Source: Anaerofilum faecale (GTDB lineage Bacteria > Bacillota > Clostridia > Oscillospirales > Ruminococcaceae). From it: DNA of 64,000 nucleotides. The stretch's first letter is position 1, and every line of letters starts with the position of its first letter. The notes beneath the pieces were generated by a model, which saw only the letters and a program-made list of their open reading frames with translations, searched no databases and was not told the DNA's origin. A program made the translations under genes and the position numbers. Shown one piece after another: positions 43,245-51,285 of the stretch. The DNA lies in the NCBI GenBank assembly GCA_019114265.1, contig DXFV01000042.1, forward strand, positions 1 through 64,000. Direction: 5' to 3'.

Positions 43245-44819
43245 ATGAAAGCCGCGATCTACTGCCGCCTGAGCAAAGAGGACGAGAACCTGGAGGGCAG
43301 CGCACAGGAATCCGAGAGCATCCAGAACCAGAAATCCATGCTGATCCAGTACGCGGTGGACCACGGATACGAGATCTACGGCATCTACTGCGACGAGGAC
43401 TACTCGGGCATCGACCGCGACCGCCCGGATTTTGCCCGGATGATCGAGGCAGCCAGCCATCGGCGGTTTGAGGTGATTCTGGCAAAAACGCAGTCGCGCT
43501 TCACCCGCGACATGGAGCTGGTGGAAAAATACCTGCACGGCAAATTTGTCGAGTGGGGGATTCGGTTCATCGCGGTGGTGGATCACGTGGATACCGCCGA
43601 CGCCGCAGGCAAAAAAAGCCGTCAGATCAACGGCCTTGTCAACGAATGGTATCTGGAGGACCTGTCGGGCAATGTGCGGTCAGTGCTGGACCACAAGCGC
43701 CGGGAGGGAAAATACATCGCTTCGGCGCCGCTCTACGGCTACTGCAAGGACCCAGCCGACCACAACCGCATTGTGGTGGACCCCCCCGCCGCGGCGGTGG
43801 TGCAGCGGATCTTCTCGCTGTGTCTGGAGGGGTGCGGCAGCAGCCGCATCGCGCAGATCTTAAATGAAGAGAATATCCCCTCCCCTTCCCTGTACAAGCA
43901 GCAGAACGGACAGCACTGTCCCGGTCCGCCCCACCCGAACAGCGATGTATGGGGCAAGGCCACCGTCTACCGCATCCTGACCACCCGCACCTATGCCGGC
44001 GACTTGGAGCAGGGGCGTCACCGCAAGGTGAGCTACAAATCCAAAAAGACGGTGTGGCTGCCGCGGGAGGAGTGGATCGTGGTGCCAAACACCCACGAGC
44101 CGGTGATCGACCGGGACACCTTCGACCAGGTACAGCAGATGCTTCGCCGCCGCGCGCGCAGCAGCGGACCGGGACAGATACATCCGCTGGCGGCGAAGGT
44201 GCAGTGCGGCATCTGCGGCGCGATGATGGAGCAGAGCTCGTCCGGCTGCACCGCCAAAGGGCGGGACGGTCCGGTGCGGTATTTCCGCTGCCGGATGTCC
44301 CAGCGGGACCGTCGCCGCTGCACCGGCCAGCCGTACATGCCCACCGCCCAGCTGGAAGAGCTGGTGCTGGAACGTCTGCGCAGCTATGTGCGCGCCTATT
44401 TCGATCCCGCGTCGCTGGACCACATCCTGCTGTGTGCCGAGGCGGAGAAAAAACGGCAGACAAGGCAGGAGGAGCTGCGCCGCCTGCGGTCGGAGCTGGA
44501 ACGCCGCCGCCGCGCCATCCAGCAGCTGTATCTGGACAAAACGGAGGGGCTTGTCCCGCCCGAGCAGTTCAGCCAGCTGAACGAGGCATTTCTGCAGCAG
44601 GCCGGGCAGCTGGAAAAGCGCTGCGCCGCGCTGGAGGAAGAGCTGGACGAATCGACCGGCGAGACCCGGCGCCGCCAGCTGGAGCAGTATCTGCGGGGAC
44701 TTTTGGAGGTCCCGCGGCTGGACCGCCAGCTGGTGTGTCTGCTGGTGGACCATGTGACGGTGTTCCCGCCCGACAAAGCTGCCGGCACCCGCCGAATCGA
44801 GATCGACTGGCGGTTCTGA
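43245..44819 (+). CDS. Large serine recombinase (resolvase/integrase family)
   Basis: A 524-residue large serine recombinase. N-terminal resolvase domain (about 1-145) with the catalytic Ser10 in YCRLSKEDEN and arginines in AKTQSRFTRD; then the recombinase domain with GYCKDP and VYRILTTRTYAGDL; a zinc ribbon (CGICG ... CRMSQRDRRRC, about 320-360); and a long coiled coil (about 395-475) that controls synapsis. ATG 43245 is chosen because AGGGAGGG ends 6 bases before it; an ATG at 43239 abuts the site. It would integrate or excise an element, but no cargo or att site is obvious; it may be a remnant. Confidence 0.9.
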   Translation: MKAAIYCRLSKEDENLEGSAQESESIQNQKSMLIQYAVDHGYEIYGIYCDEDYSGIDRDRPDFARMIEAASHRRFEVILAKTQSRFTRDMELVEKYLHGKFVEWGIRFIAVVDHVDTADAAGKKSRQINGLVNEWYLEDLSGNVRSVLDHKRREGKYIASAPLYGYCKDPADHNRIVVDPPAAAVVQRIFSLCLEGCGSSRIAQILNEENIPSPSLYKQQNGQHCPGPPHPNSDVWGKATVYRILTTRTYAGDLEQGRHRKVSYKSKKTVWLPREEWIVVPNTHEPVIDRDTFDQVQQMLRRRARSSGPGQIHPLAAKVQCGICGAMMEQSSSGCTAKGRDGPVRYFRCRMSQRDRRRCTGQPYMPTAQLEELVLERLRSYVRAYFDPASLDHILLCAEAEKKRQTRQEELRRLRSELERRRRAIQQLYLDKTEGLVPPEQFSQLNEAFLQQAGQLEKRCAALEEELDESTGETRRRQLEQYLRGLLEVPRLDRQLVCLLVDHVTVFPPDKAAGTRRIEIDWRF

Positions 44820-44842
44820 CCGGCCGCCCCGCCCTCCGGACA

Positions 44843-44905
44843 TGCCTTCCCCTGGCAGGGGAAGGTGCCGCCGACGGCGGCGGATGAGGTCGAAGCCCTC
44901 CCCGT
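44843..44905 (+). repeat. Two-hairpin dispersed repeat, copy 2
   Basis: CCTTCCCC-TGGCA-GGGGAAGG, then TGCCGCC-GAC-GGCGGC and GGATGAGGTCGAAGC. It shares its first hairpin and tail with copy 1 but has a different second loop. It sits at the recombinase end of the truncated gene's breakpoint region. Confidence 0.85.
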
Positions 44906-45006
44906 TCCTCTTCGCCTTCCCCTCTCCTTCGGAACATCCCAAGCCCGCAATTTCCGTTCTTTCGCCCAATTCGCCTGCCCATCTGCGTGCGTCGTCTCTT
45001 CCCCCC

Positions 45007-45598
45007 AGGTGGGATACACCTCGCTGGAAGCCACGTTGGCGATGTAGTCGCGGAAGCTGACGGTCACGTTTTGGGCGCTGGAAGTGGGGCGTCCCAGATG
45101 CACGGTGATCTTGTCGGGGATGATGGGGAACTCCAGCACGCGCGGCACACAGGCGCCGATGGGCTGCGGGCCGCTCGCACCGCCGGGCGCGAACAGATGG
45201 TGCGCCGGCACCACTGTCTCGTCAAACGAGACCGGCATGGGGCCATTGGGGTCGAGCGGGACGAATTTCAGGGTGGCCAGGCTCACCTGGCCGTCGAAGA
45301 TCTGCACCCCTCTGATCGAGATGGGGGAATACCCAACTGCCTGTGCCGTCAGGTCCACCGTTGCGTAGGGCTGCACATCGGTGTTGTTCTCGTCCAGCGA
45401 GTAGGCCGCCGCCGGGGCGGGGATGCTGATATCGGTTGTAAGTCCTTCATCGTCGGTGGTGCGGGTGACGTCCACGCCGCTGCCGGTGACATGCACCACC
45501 GCCCCCGCCACCGGACCGGCCTGGCGCGCGGCAAAGCTGGAGATGCGCAGGGTTCCCTGCCCGGCCGCGCGGGGACGGGATGTCTGGGTCAATGCCAT
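45007..45598 (-). pseudogene. Truncated cell-wall/spore-cortex-lytic-type protein, N-terminal fragment
   Basis: From ATG 45598 (AAAGGAGG 7 bases upstream) about 197 residues read as the N terminus of Clostridial peptidoglycan-binding, cortex-lytic-like proteins. These include a SFAARQAGPVAGAVVHV beta-domain, repeated PYATVDLTAQAVGYSPI, and IPDKITVHLG-RP followed by VSFRDYIANVASSEVYPTW. In relatives the sequence then continues with a hydrolase-type domain (a P-x-x-A-L-R-A-N-I pattern); here the match stops at YPTW near 45007 and the frame enters unrelated bases, a dispersed repeat and then antisense of the recombinase. It appears to be a truncated gene. The recall of the family is from memory of the pattern. 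Confidence 0.6.
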
Positions 45599-45688
45599 AT
45601 CCATTCCTCCTTTTGGTTTGGTAAAAAGCCGGCTGGCTTCAAGGCCAGCATATTCGCGGCCCGGCCCGATGGTGCGGCGGGATTGGTA

Positions 45689-45717
45689 TTGGCAAGCGGG
45701 CGCTTTTGTATTATACT
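45689..45717 (+). promoter_or_regulatory. Promoter of the aldose epimerase-tcdA operon
   Basis: TTGGCA and TATACT with a 17-base spacer, 42 bases before the ATG at 45759. Confidence 0.75.
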
Positions 45718-45758
45718 GAGAGCATCCGCACCGATCCGAAACGTAAGGAGGCAAAACG

Positions 45759-46634
45759 ATGCAGTATACCATTGAAAATGAATTTTTGGTCCTGACCGTG
45801 GACAGCCGCGGCGCCGAGGCGGTGAGCCTGGTCTGGAAAGCCGACGGCAGCCAGCTGCTGTGGCAGGCCGACCCCGCCGTGTGGGGCCGCCACGCGCCGC
45901 AGCTGTTCCCCTACACCGGCCGCATCAAAGGGGGCGCTTTCACCGCCAAGGGGCGGGAATACAAGGCGGGCGCGCACGGCTTCGCCCGCGACCTGGAGCA
46001 CACCCTGGCAGACAAAAAGGCCGACTGCCTGACCCTGGAGCTGCGTTCCAGCGAGGAGACGCTGGCGCGCTGGCCCTACGAGTTCGTCCTGCGCACCACC
46101 TACCGTCTGGAGGGCGCTTCGCTGGTGCACCACACCGAGGTGCAGAATCCCGGCAGTGAGACGCTGCGGTTCGGCTTTGGGTATCACCCGGGCTTCGTCT
46201 GCCCCTTCGACGCCGACCACCGCGCCGCCGATTACGATATCGTCTTCGACTGCCCCCAGACCCCGGTGGTGCAGGACACGCCGGACGGCCTGTGCGACGG
46301 CACCCATCTGCTGATGGAAAACAGCGCCGTGCTGCCGATGTCGGACGATATGTTCGCCAACGACTCCATCTGCCTGACCCGGCTGTCCGCCAAAACGCTG
46401 TCGGTGGCCGAGCGCGGGAGCGGCCGCCGCGTGGAGCTGGACATCGAGGGCTTCCCCTACGTGCTGCTGTGGAGCGCCCCCACCGAGCAGCTGAAATTCG
46501 TCTGCGTGGAGCCGTGGCATTCCCTGCCCGACCGTGTGGACGCCACCGGACGCTGGGAGGACAAGCCCTGCGCCGCCGCGCTGGAGCCGGGCGAGAACTG
46601 GAGCACGGCCCTGAAGGCCACCTTCGTCCGATGA
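45759..46634 (+). CDS. Aldose 1-epimerase family protein (LacX-like)
   Basis: A 291-residue galactose-mutarotase-fold protein. Motifs include LFPYTGRIKGGAF (residues 48-60), YKAGAHGFARDLEH, a GFGYHPGFVCPF strand with a likely catalytic His, and VCVEPWHSLPDRV near the C terminus with the catalytic Glu. It would interconvert anomers of an aldose or a phosphorylated sugar; LacX-like members are not tied to one sugar. AAGGAGG precedes the ATG. Its stop overlaps the tcdA start. Confidence 0.85.
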   Translation: MQYTIENEFLVLTVDSRGAEAVSLVWKADGSQLLWQADPAVWGRHAPQLFPYTGRIKGGAFTAKGREYKAGAHGFARDLEHTLADKKADCLTLELRSSEETLARWPYEFVLRTTYRLEGASLVHHTEVQNPGSETLRFGFGYHPGFVCPFDADHRAADYDIVFDCPQTPVVQDTPDGLCDGTHLLMENSAVLPMSDDMFANDSICLTRLSAKTLSVAERGSGRRVELDIEGFPYVLLWSAPTEQLKFVCVEPWHSLPDRVDATGRWEDKPCAAALEPGENWSTALKATFVR

Positions 46635-47365
46635 GCTGGTACGAGCGCAGCGCCCTGCTGCTGGGCGAGGACGGGATGCAGCGCCTGGCCGCCGCAACGG
46701 TGGCGGTGTTTGGTCTGGGCGGGGTGGGCAGCTATGCCGCCGAGGCGCTGGCGCGCAGCGGCGTGGGCAGTCTTGTGCTGGTGGACGACGACGTGGTGGC
46801 CGAGAGCAACCTGAACCGCCAGCTGGTGGCGCTGCACAGCACCATTGGCCGCCCCAAGGCGGAGGTGGCCGCCGCCCGCATCGCGGACATCGCCCCCGGC
46901 TGCCGGGTGCAGGCGGTGCGGCTGTTCTACACCCCCGAAACGGCGGACCGGCTGGACCTGTCCGGCTGCGATTATGTGATCGACGCCATCGACACGGTGA
47001 GCGGAAAGCTGGAGATCCTCGCCCGCGCACAGGCGGCGGGGGTGCCGGCCATCAGCTGCATGGGCACCGGCAATAAGCTGCACCCGGAAAAGCTGTGCGT
47101 CACCACGCTGGACAAGACCGAGGGCTGCCCGCTGGCGCGGGTGATGCGGCGGGAGTGCCGCGCCCGCGGCATCGGGCCGGTGAAGGTGGTGTATTCCACC
47201 GAGCCGCCCATCCGCCACGCGGGCGCCTCTCTGCCCCAGACCGGCGCCGATATGCGGCCCGGCCAGCCCAAACGGAGCACGCCCGGCAGTATGGCCTTTG
47301 TGCCGGGCTGCGCGGGGCTGATGCTGGCGGCCGAGGTGGTGCGCGCCATCGCGGGCGCGCCCTGA
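46631..47365 (+). CDS. tcdA: tRNA threonylcarbamoyladenosine dehydratase
   Basis: A 244-residue ThiF/MoeB/E1-like protein. Cofactor loop GLGGVGS at residues 28-34, DDDVVAESNLNRQ (52-64), and the CSA-type C-terminal GSMAFVPG motif. TcdA (CsdL) adenylates tRNA t6A37 and cyclises it to ct6A. It has the ARVMRREC stretch with cysteine typical of TcdA; the absence of ThiS/MoaD neighbours also argues for it. It overlaps the epimerase stop by 4 bases. Confidence 0.9.
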   Translation: MSWYERSALLLGEDGMQRLAAATVAVFGLGGVGSYAAEALARSGVGSLVLVDDDVVAESNLNRQLVALHSTIGRPKAEVAAARIADIAPGCRVQAVRLFYTPETADRLDLSGCDYVIDAIDTVSGKLEILARAQAAGVPAISCMGTGNKLHPEKLCVTTLDKTEGCPLARVMRRECRARGIGPVKVVYSTEPPIRHAGASLPQTGADMRPGQPKRSTPGSMAFVPGCAGLMLAAEVVRAIAGAP

Positions 47366-47393
47366 CCGGCGCGCGCGTGCTGTTTGGAACCCG

Positions 47394-47427
47394 CGGCCTG
47401 CCCGTTTGCGGCAGGCCGGTTTTCTTT
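47394..47427 (+). terminator. Terminator after tcdA
   Basis: CGGCCTGCC pairs with GGCAGGCCG around a 7-base loop and is followed by GTTTTCTTT. Confidence 0.85.
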
Positions 47428-47446
47428 GCAAAGGAGTGTTGTTTCG

Positions 47447-48544
47447 ATGAGCGAATATCCCGTTGTGCTGGCGGCGCCCTCCCGCTATGTCCAGCAGCCC
47501 GGCCTGCTGAACGACCTGGGGCGGTGGTGCCGTCCGTTCTGCCCGGGCGGCAGCGTGCTGGTGATCGCCGCGCCGCACATCATGCCCCGCGCCGCGGCGC
47601 TGAAGGCCGGGTTTGCGCGGGAAGGGATGAAGATGGAGCTGGCAGAGTTCGGCGGCGAGTGCTGCAACGCCGAGATCAGCCGGCTGCGCGGCGCGATGCT
47701 GCGCGCCTGCTGCACGATGGTGGTGGGCATCGGCGGCGGCAAGGTGCTGGACACCGCCAAGGCGGTGGCGCATTTTCAGCAGGTGCCGGTGGCGGTGGCG
47801 CCCACAGCGGCCTCGTCCGACGCGCCCTGCAGCGCGCTGGCGGTGTTATACACCGCAGACGGACGTCTGGACCGCTATCTTCCGCTGACGCAGAACCCCC
47901 AGCTGGTGCTGGCCGACAGCGAGGTGATCGCCGCCGCACCGCCGCGCCTGCTGGCGGCGGGCATGGGCGACGCACTGGCCACCTGGTACGAAGCCCGCGC
48001 CTGCGCGCGCAGCCGGGCGGTGTGTTCCAGCGGCGGCGTGGCGGGCGCGGCGGCGCTGGCAATGGCGCGGGGATGCCGGGACATCCTGTTTGCGATGGGC
48101 GAGACGGCGCTGGCCGATGCAAAGGCAGGCCGCCGCACCGGCGCGGTGGAGCAGGTGATCGAGGTGAACCTCTACCTCAGCGGGGTGGGCTTTGAGAACG
48201 GCGGTCTGGCCGCCGCCCACGCGGTGAACAACGCCTTTTCCGGGGTGGGGCTGTGTCCCGGCGTGATGCACGGCGAGTTGGTGGCCTTCGGCCTGCTGGT
48301 GCAGCTGACGCTGGAACAGGACGACGAGGAATTCGCCCATGTGCTGCGGTTCTGCCGGATGGCCGGGCTGCCCTGCACGCTGGCCGACATCGGATGCGGG
48401 CAGCTGGGCCCCGAGATGCTGGAGCTGGTGGCGGAAAAGGCGTGCGACGCCTCCGGCCCGATGAAAAACATGCCCTTCGCGGTGACGCCCGCCGCGCTGT
48501 GTGAGGCCATCCGCACCGCCAGCACGCGGGCGCAGGGGGAATAA
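47447..48544 (+). CDS. gldA: Glycerol dehydrogenase (GldA family)
   Basis: A 365-residue iron/zinc alcohol dehydrogenase. It oxidises glycerol to dihydroxyacetone with NAD+, or runs in reverse. The nucleotide loop GIGGGKVLDTAKA (residues 94-106) and the three metal ligands Asp175 (GMGDALATWYEA), His258 (AAAHAVNNAFS) and His275 (PGVMHGELVAFG) are in place. AAAGGAG precedes the ATG. It has no obvious promoter of its own in the short gap from tcdA but does lie after a terminator. Substrate could also be another vicinal diol. Confidence 0.93.
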   Translation: MSEYPVVLAAPSRYVQQPGLLNDLGRWCRPFCPGGSVLVIAAPHIMPRAAALKAGFAREGMKMELAEFGGECCNAEISRLRGAMLRACCTMVVGIGGGKVLDTAKAVAHFQQVPVAVAPTAASSDAPCSALAVLYTADGRLDRYLPLTQNPQLVLADSEVIAAAPPRLLAAGMGDALATWYEARACARSRAVCSSGGVAGAAALAMARGCRDILFAMGETALADAKAGRRTGAVEQVIEVNLYLSGVGFENGGLAAAHAVNNAFSGVGLCPGVMHGELVAFGLLVQLTLEQDDEEFAHVLRFCRMAGLPCTLADIGCGQLGPEMLELVAEKACDASGPMKNMPFAVTPAALCEAIRTASTRAQGE

Positions 48545-48610
48545 ACGACCGCTGGAGGGTATCGTAATCCTTCCCCTTTGCACAATCTTCCCGGCTTTCC
48601 CGGTCGTCTG

Positions 48611-48646
48611 CCGCCGTCCCGCTCTTGCGGGGCGGCGGATTTTTTA
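48611..48646 (+). terminator. Terminator after gldA
   Basis: CCGCCGTCCCGC pairs with GCGGGGCGGCGG around TCTT and is followed by ATTTTTT. Confidence 0.92.
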
Positions 48647-48670
48647 CCTTTATTTTACAACGGCAGGCTA

Positions 48671-48703
48671 TTGGATTTTACATCCGGTATTGTATCCTAT
48701 ACA
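48671..48703 (+). promoter_or_regulatory. Orphan promoter upstream of a structured RNA candidate
   Basis: TTGGAT (48671) with TATCCT (48693) at 16 bases, or TTTACA (48677) with TATACA (48698) at 15 bases. Either would start transcription near 48705-48710, right at the base of the helix described next. No gene follows on this strand. Confidence 0.5.
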
Positions 48704-48705
48704 AG

Positions 48706-48883
48706 AAAGCCGACGGAGAAAGGCCGCATCACAGAAGCCCATTTCTTCGGAGCGAGCCCGGCGGAATGCCCCGCCATTTGCCCGCTCCAAACGTCGGCCG
48801 GTTCCTTTGAGCTGATCCATATCCTTATCTCTGCACGGAAACGACCCTCCCGCCGCACTGGCAGGAGGGCCGTTTCCCTTTTT
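48706..48883 (+). ncRNA. Candidate small structured RNA with its own terminator
   Basis: No reading frame of note lies here, yet the sequence folds. GCCGACG (48709-48715) pairs with CGTCGGC (48792-48798), enclosing at least two arms: one with GAAG/CTTC and one in which GGAGCG pairs with CGCTCC around an inner GGCGG-CCGCC hairpin. It ends with an intrinsic terminator: GGAAACG/CGTTTCC outer and CCCTCC/GGAGGG inner, then CTTTTT at 48878-48883. The unit lies between the gldA terminator and the convergent ABC operon. It lacks the cores of 4.5S SRP RNA and tmRNA; 6S RNA cannot be excluded. Confidence 0.5.
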
Positions 48884-48884
48884 G

Positions 48885-50456
48885 TCAGACGGGCGCGCCG
48901 TTCTGCATCGCCAGCACCCGGTCGGCGATCTTTTCGGCGGCGGCGCGGTCGTGGGTCACCACCAGCATCGCACAGCCGGCGGCGTTCTGCACCCCTTTCA
49001 GCATCCGCAGCACATTGGCCCGGCTGGAGGCGTCCAGCATAGCGGTGGGCTCGTCGGCGATCAGGACCGACGGCTGCATGGTCAGCGCGCGCGCCAGCGC
49101 CAGCCGCTGCAATTGCCCGCCCGAAAGCTCCCCCGCGCGCCGCTGCAAAAACGCCTCGCCGGCGGGAAGGCCCACCATCTCCAGCGCCCGGCAGACAGCC
49201 TCCCGCGCCTCCTGTTCGCCGTGGTACAGACCGGCCAGCAGTCCCGGCTCGGCCGCCGCCCGCAGCACCGTAAAGTGTGGGTTCACGGCGGCGGCGCTGT
49301 CCTGCGCCACCAGCTGCATCCCGCCGGGGCGATCCATCCGGCCGCTCTCCCCTTCAAACTCTATCGTCCCGGCGTCGGGCGCGAGGAATCCCGCCGCCAC
49401 CGCACACAGGGTGCTCTTGCCGCTGCCGGCCGGTCCGGTGAGGGCCACCGTTTCGCCCGCGTACAGCTCCAGCGCCGCATCTCGCAGCACCGGCTGCCCG
49501 CCCAGCGCCTTGTGTATCCCCCGCAGCCGCATCCGGCAGACCACGCCGCCCCGGTGGCAGGCCAGCTTTCGCCCGTCCTGCATTTTCACAAGCGGCGGCT
49601 GCCTCTCGGCGCAGGCGGGGACGCTCTGGGTGCAGCGGGCACAGAAAACGCACCCCTTCCCCTCCGGTTCCTTTGCCGGGCGGATGCCCCACAGGTCCCG
49701 CAGTGGATACAGCTCAGGGAAGGAGGCCAGCAGGCCGCGGGTGTAGGGGTGGCGGGGAGATTCGAGCAGCTGCTGTGTGCCGCCCTCCTCCACCAGCTGC
49801 CCGCCGTACAGCACCAGCGTGCGGTCGGCCGCCCGCCGGGCCACCGTGACGTCGTGGGTGACGGTGACGGTGGCGATGCCCTGCGCATGCAGTTTGTCCA
49901 CAAAGCGCAGAAAATCCTCCCGCGCGTCCTCGTCCAGCGCGCTGGTGGGCTCGTCCAGCAGCAAGAGCGGCGGGCGCAGGGCGGCCGCCATCGCCAGCAT
50001 GCACTTCTGGGCCATCCCGCCCGACAATTGCCCCGGCGTTTTGTCCAGCGTCCCGTCCGGCAGGCCCGCCTCCTCCAGCAAGGCCCTGGCCCGGGCGGGC
50101 CACGCGGCGCGGGGATACCGCCGCGCCAGCACCTCGCACAGCTGGGCATAGACGGTGGCGGACGGGTTCATCCACTGGGCGGCGTTCTGAAAGCAGAGGG
50201 CAAACTGCTCCATCCGCAGCGCCCGCAGCTGCGTTTCCCGCATCGCCCCGATGTCCTGCCCGGCCAGCAAGATCTGCCCCGACACGGTGGCGCGGGGGGC
50301 GTCCAGCCTTGCCAGCGCCCGCAGCAGGGTGGTTTTGCCGCTGCCGGATTCCCCCAGCACCGCCACCCGCTCGCCCGGCTGTACCGCCAGGTCCAGCGGG
50401 CCCAGCACAAAGCCGGGGTATTCCACCCGCAGTCCCTTTGCTTCAAGCAGCGCCAT
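48885..50456 (-). CDS. Fused ABC transporter ATPase, two domains (peptide/nickel type, OppD-OppF like)
   Basis: A 523-residue protein holding two complete ATP-binding cassettes that are normally separate OppD/F or NikD/E subunits. First cassette: GESGSGKTT Walker A, LSGGM signature and LLLLDEPTSALD. Second cassette: GPAGSGKST, LSGGQ and LIADEPTAML. Between them lies the cysteine-containing CVFCARCTQSVPAC segment that closes peptide-type ATPases. It powers the importer formed by the permeases and lipoprotein encoded just upstream. ATG 50456 follows GGGAGG; it overlaps the permease gene by 14 bases. Confidence 0.9.
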   Translation of the reverse strand: MALLEAKGLRVEYPGFVLGPLDLAVQPGERVAVLGESGSGKTTLLRALARLDAPRATVSGQILLAGQDIGAMRETQLRALRMEQFALCFQNAAQWMNPSATVYAQLCEVLARRYPRAAWPARARALLEEAGLPDGTLDKTPGQLSGGMAQKCMLAMAAALRPPLLLLDEPTSALDEDAREDFLRFVDKLHAQGIATVTVTHDVTVARRAADRTLVLYGGQLVEEGGTQQLLESPRHPYTRGLLASFPELYPLRDLWGIRPAKEPEGKGCVFCARCTQSVPACAERQPPLVKMQDGRKLACHRGGVVCRMRLRGIHKALGGQPVLRDAALELYAGETVALTGPAGSGKSTLCAVAAGFLAPDAGTIEFEGESGRMDRPGGMQLVAQDSAAAVNPHFTVLRAAAEPGLLAGLYHGEQEAREAVCRALEMVGLPAGEAFLQRRAGELSGGQLQRLALARALTMQPSVLIADEPTAMLDASSRANVLRMLKGVQNAAGCAMLVVTHDRAAAEKIADRVLAMQNGAPV

Positions 50457-51285
50457 CCTGTTTTCCTCCCGTTGCACGGCCGGGCAGCCGCCGTTCCAGC
50501 CAGCGGGCCAGCAGCCGCACGCACAGCAGTGTGCACAGCAGCGCCAGCACCGGCGGCAGCAGCCACCACAGCCAGTAATCTGTGAAATAAATGCCCGAAA
50601 AGCGGCTGGCTTTGCTGATCATCAGCCCCCACGAGCGGGCCAGCGGGTCGCCCAGGCCCAGATAGGCCAGCGACGATTCCTGCAAGATCGCCCGCCCGCA
50701 GACGCCCAGCCCGTTCACCGCCGCAAGGCCCAGCACCTCCGGCAGGATGTGGGCGCGCAGGATATACCACAGCCCGCCGCCGTACCGCGCCGCCAGCCGC
50801 ACATACATCCGCCCCCGCACCGCGGCGGCCGCCGCCCGCACCTGCTTGGCGATGGGCGCCCAGCTGAACAGGGTGATGATGAGCGCCAGCGCCGCGCGGC
50901 TCTGGCCGAAAAAGGCCCCCAGCACCACCAGCACCGGCAGCTGCGGCATGGCGAGAAACAGGTGGATGACGAGATCCACCGCCGCGGCCGCCCCGCCGGG
51001 AGCCAGCGCCGCCGCCATGCCCGCCGCCGTTCCCAGCACAAAGGCCCCCGCCGCGCAGACAAGCCCCAGCGCCATGCTGGAGAAAAAGCCGCCGGACAGC
51101 TGGGCGTAGATGTCCACCCCCAGATTGTCGGTGCCCAGCAGATGCCCCGCGCCGGGCGGCTGGAGGGAATCGCCGCTGGGCAGGTCGGCCGGGTGGGGAT
51201 TGGCCCACAGCCCCAGCGCGAAAAACACCGCCAGCGCCGCTAGCATGCCGCCCAGCACAAAGGCCGGCCAGTTTCTGCGCATCAT
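50443..51285 (-). CDS. ABC transporter permease, DppC/NikC type
   Basis: A 280-residue permease. After one N-terminal helix, the PGAGHLLGTDNLGVDIYAQL stretch (about residues 44-63) is the DppC/NikC signature. Six helices follow, and the coupling loop is in LAYLGLGDPLARSWGLMI near the end. The start ATG 51285 overlaps the other permease's stop by 4 bases, with AAGGGGGG as ribosome site. The 3' end overlaps the ATPase gene by 14 bases. Confidence 0.9.
   Translation of the reverse strand: MMRRNWPAFVLGGMLAALAVFFALGLWANPHPADLPSGDSLQPPGAGHLLGTDNLGVDIYAQLSGGFFSSMALGLVCAAGAFVLGTAAGMAAALAPGGAAAAVDLVIHLFLAMPQLPVLVVLGAFFGQSRAALALIITLFSWAPIAKQVRAAAAAVRGRMYVRLAARYGGGLWYILRAHILPEVLGLAAVNGLGVCGRAILQESSLAYLGLGDPLARSWGLMISKASRFSGIYFTDYWLWWLLPPVLALLCTLLCVRLLARWLERRLPGRATGGKQDGAA

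Noticed and set aside
44396..45006. Continuation of the truncated cell-wall gene into a longer coding region
   Set aside because: Beyond about 45007 the frame is antisense to the recombinase and a repeat, with serine/arginine-rich low-complexity sequence; it is readthrough and not a real C-terminal domain.
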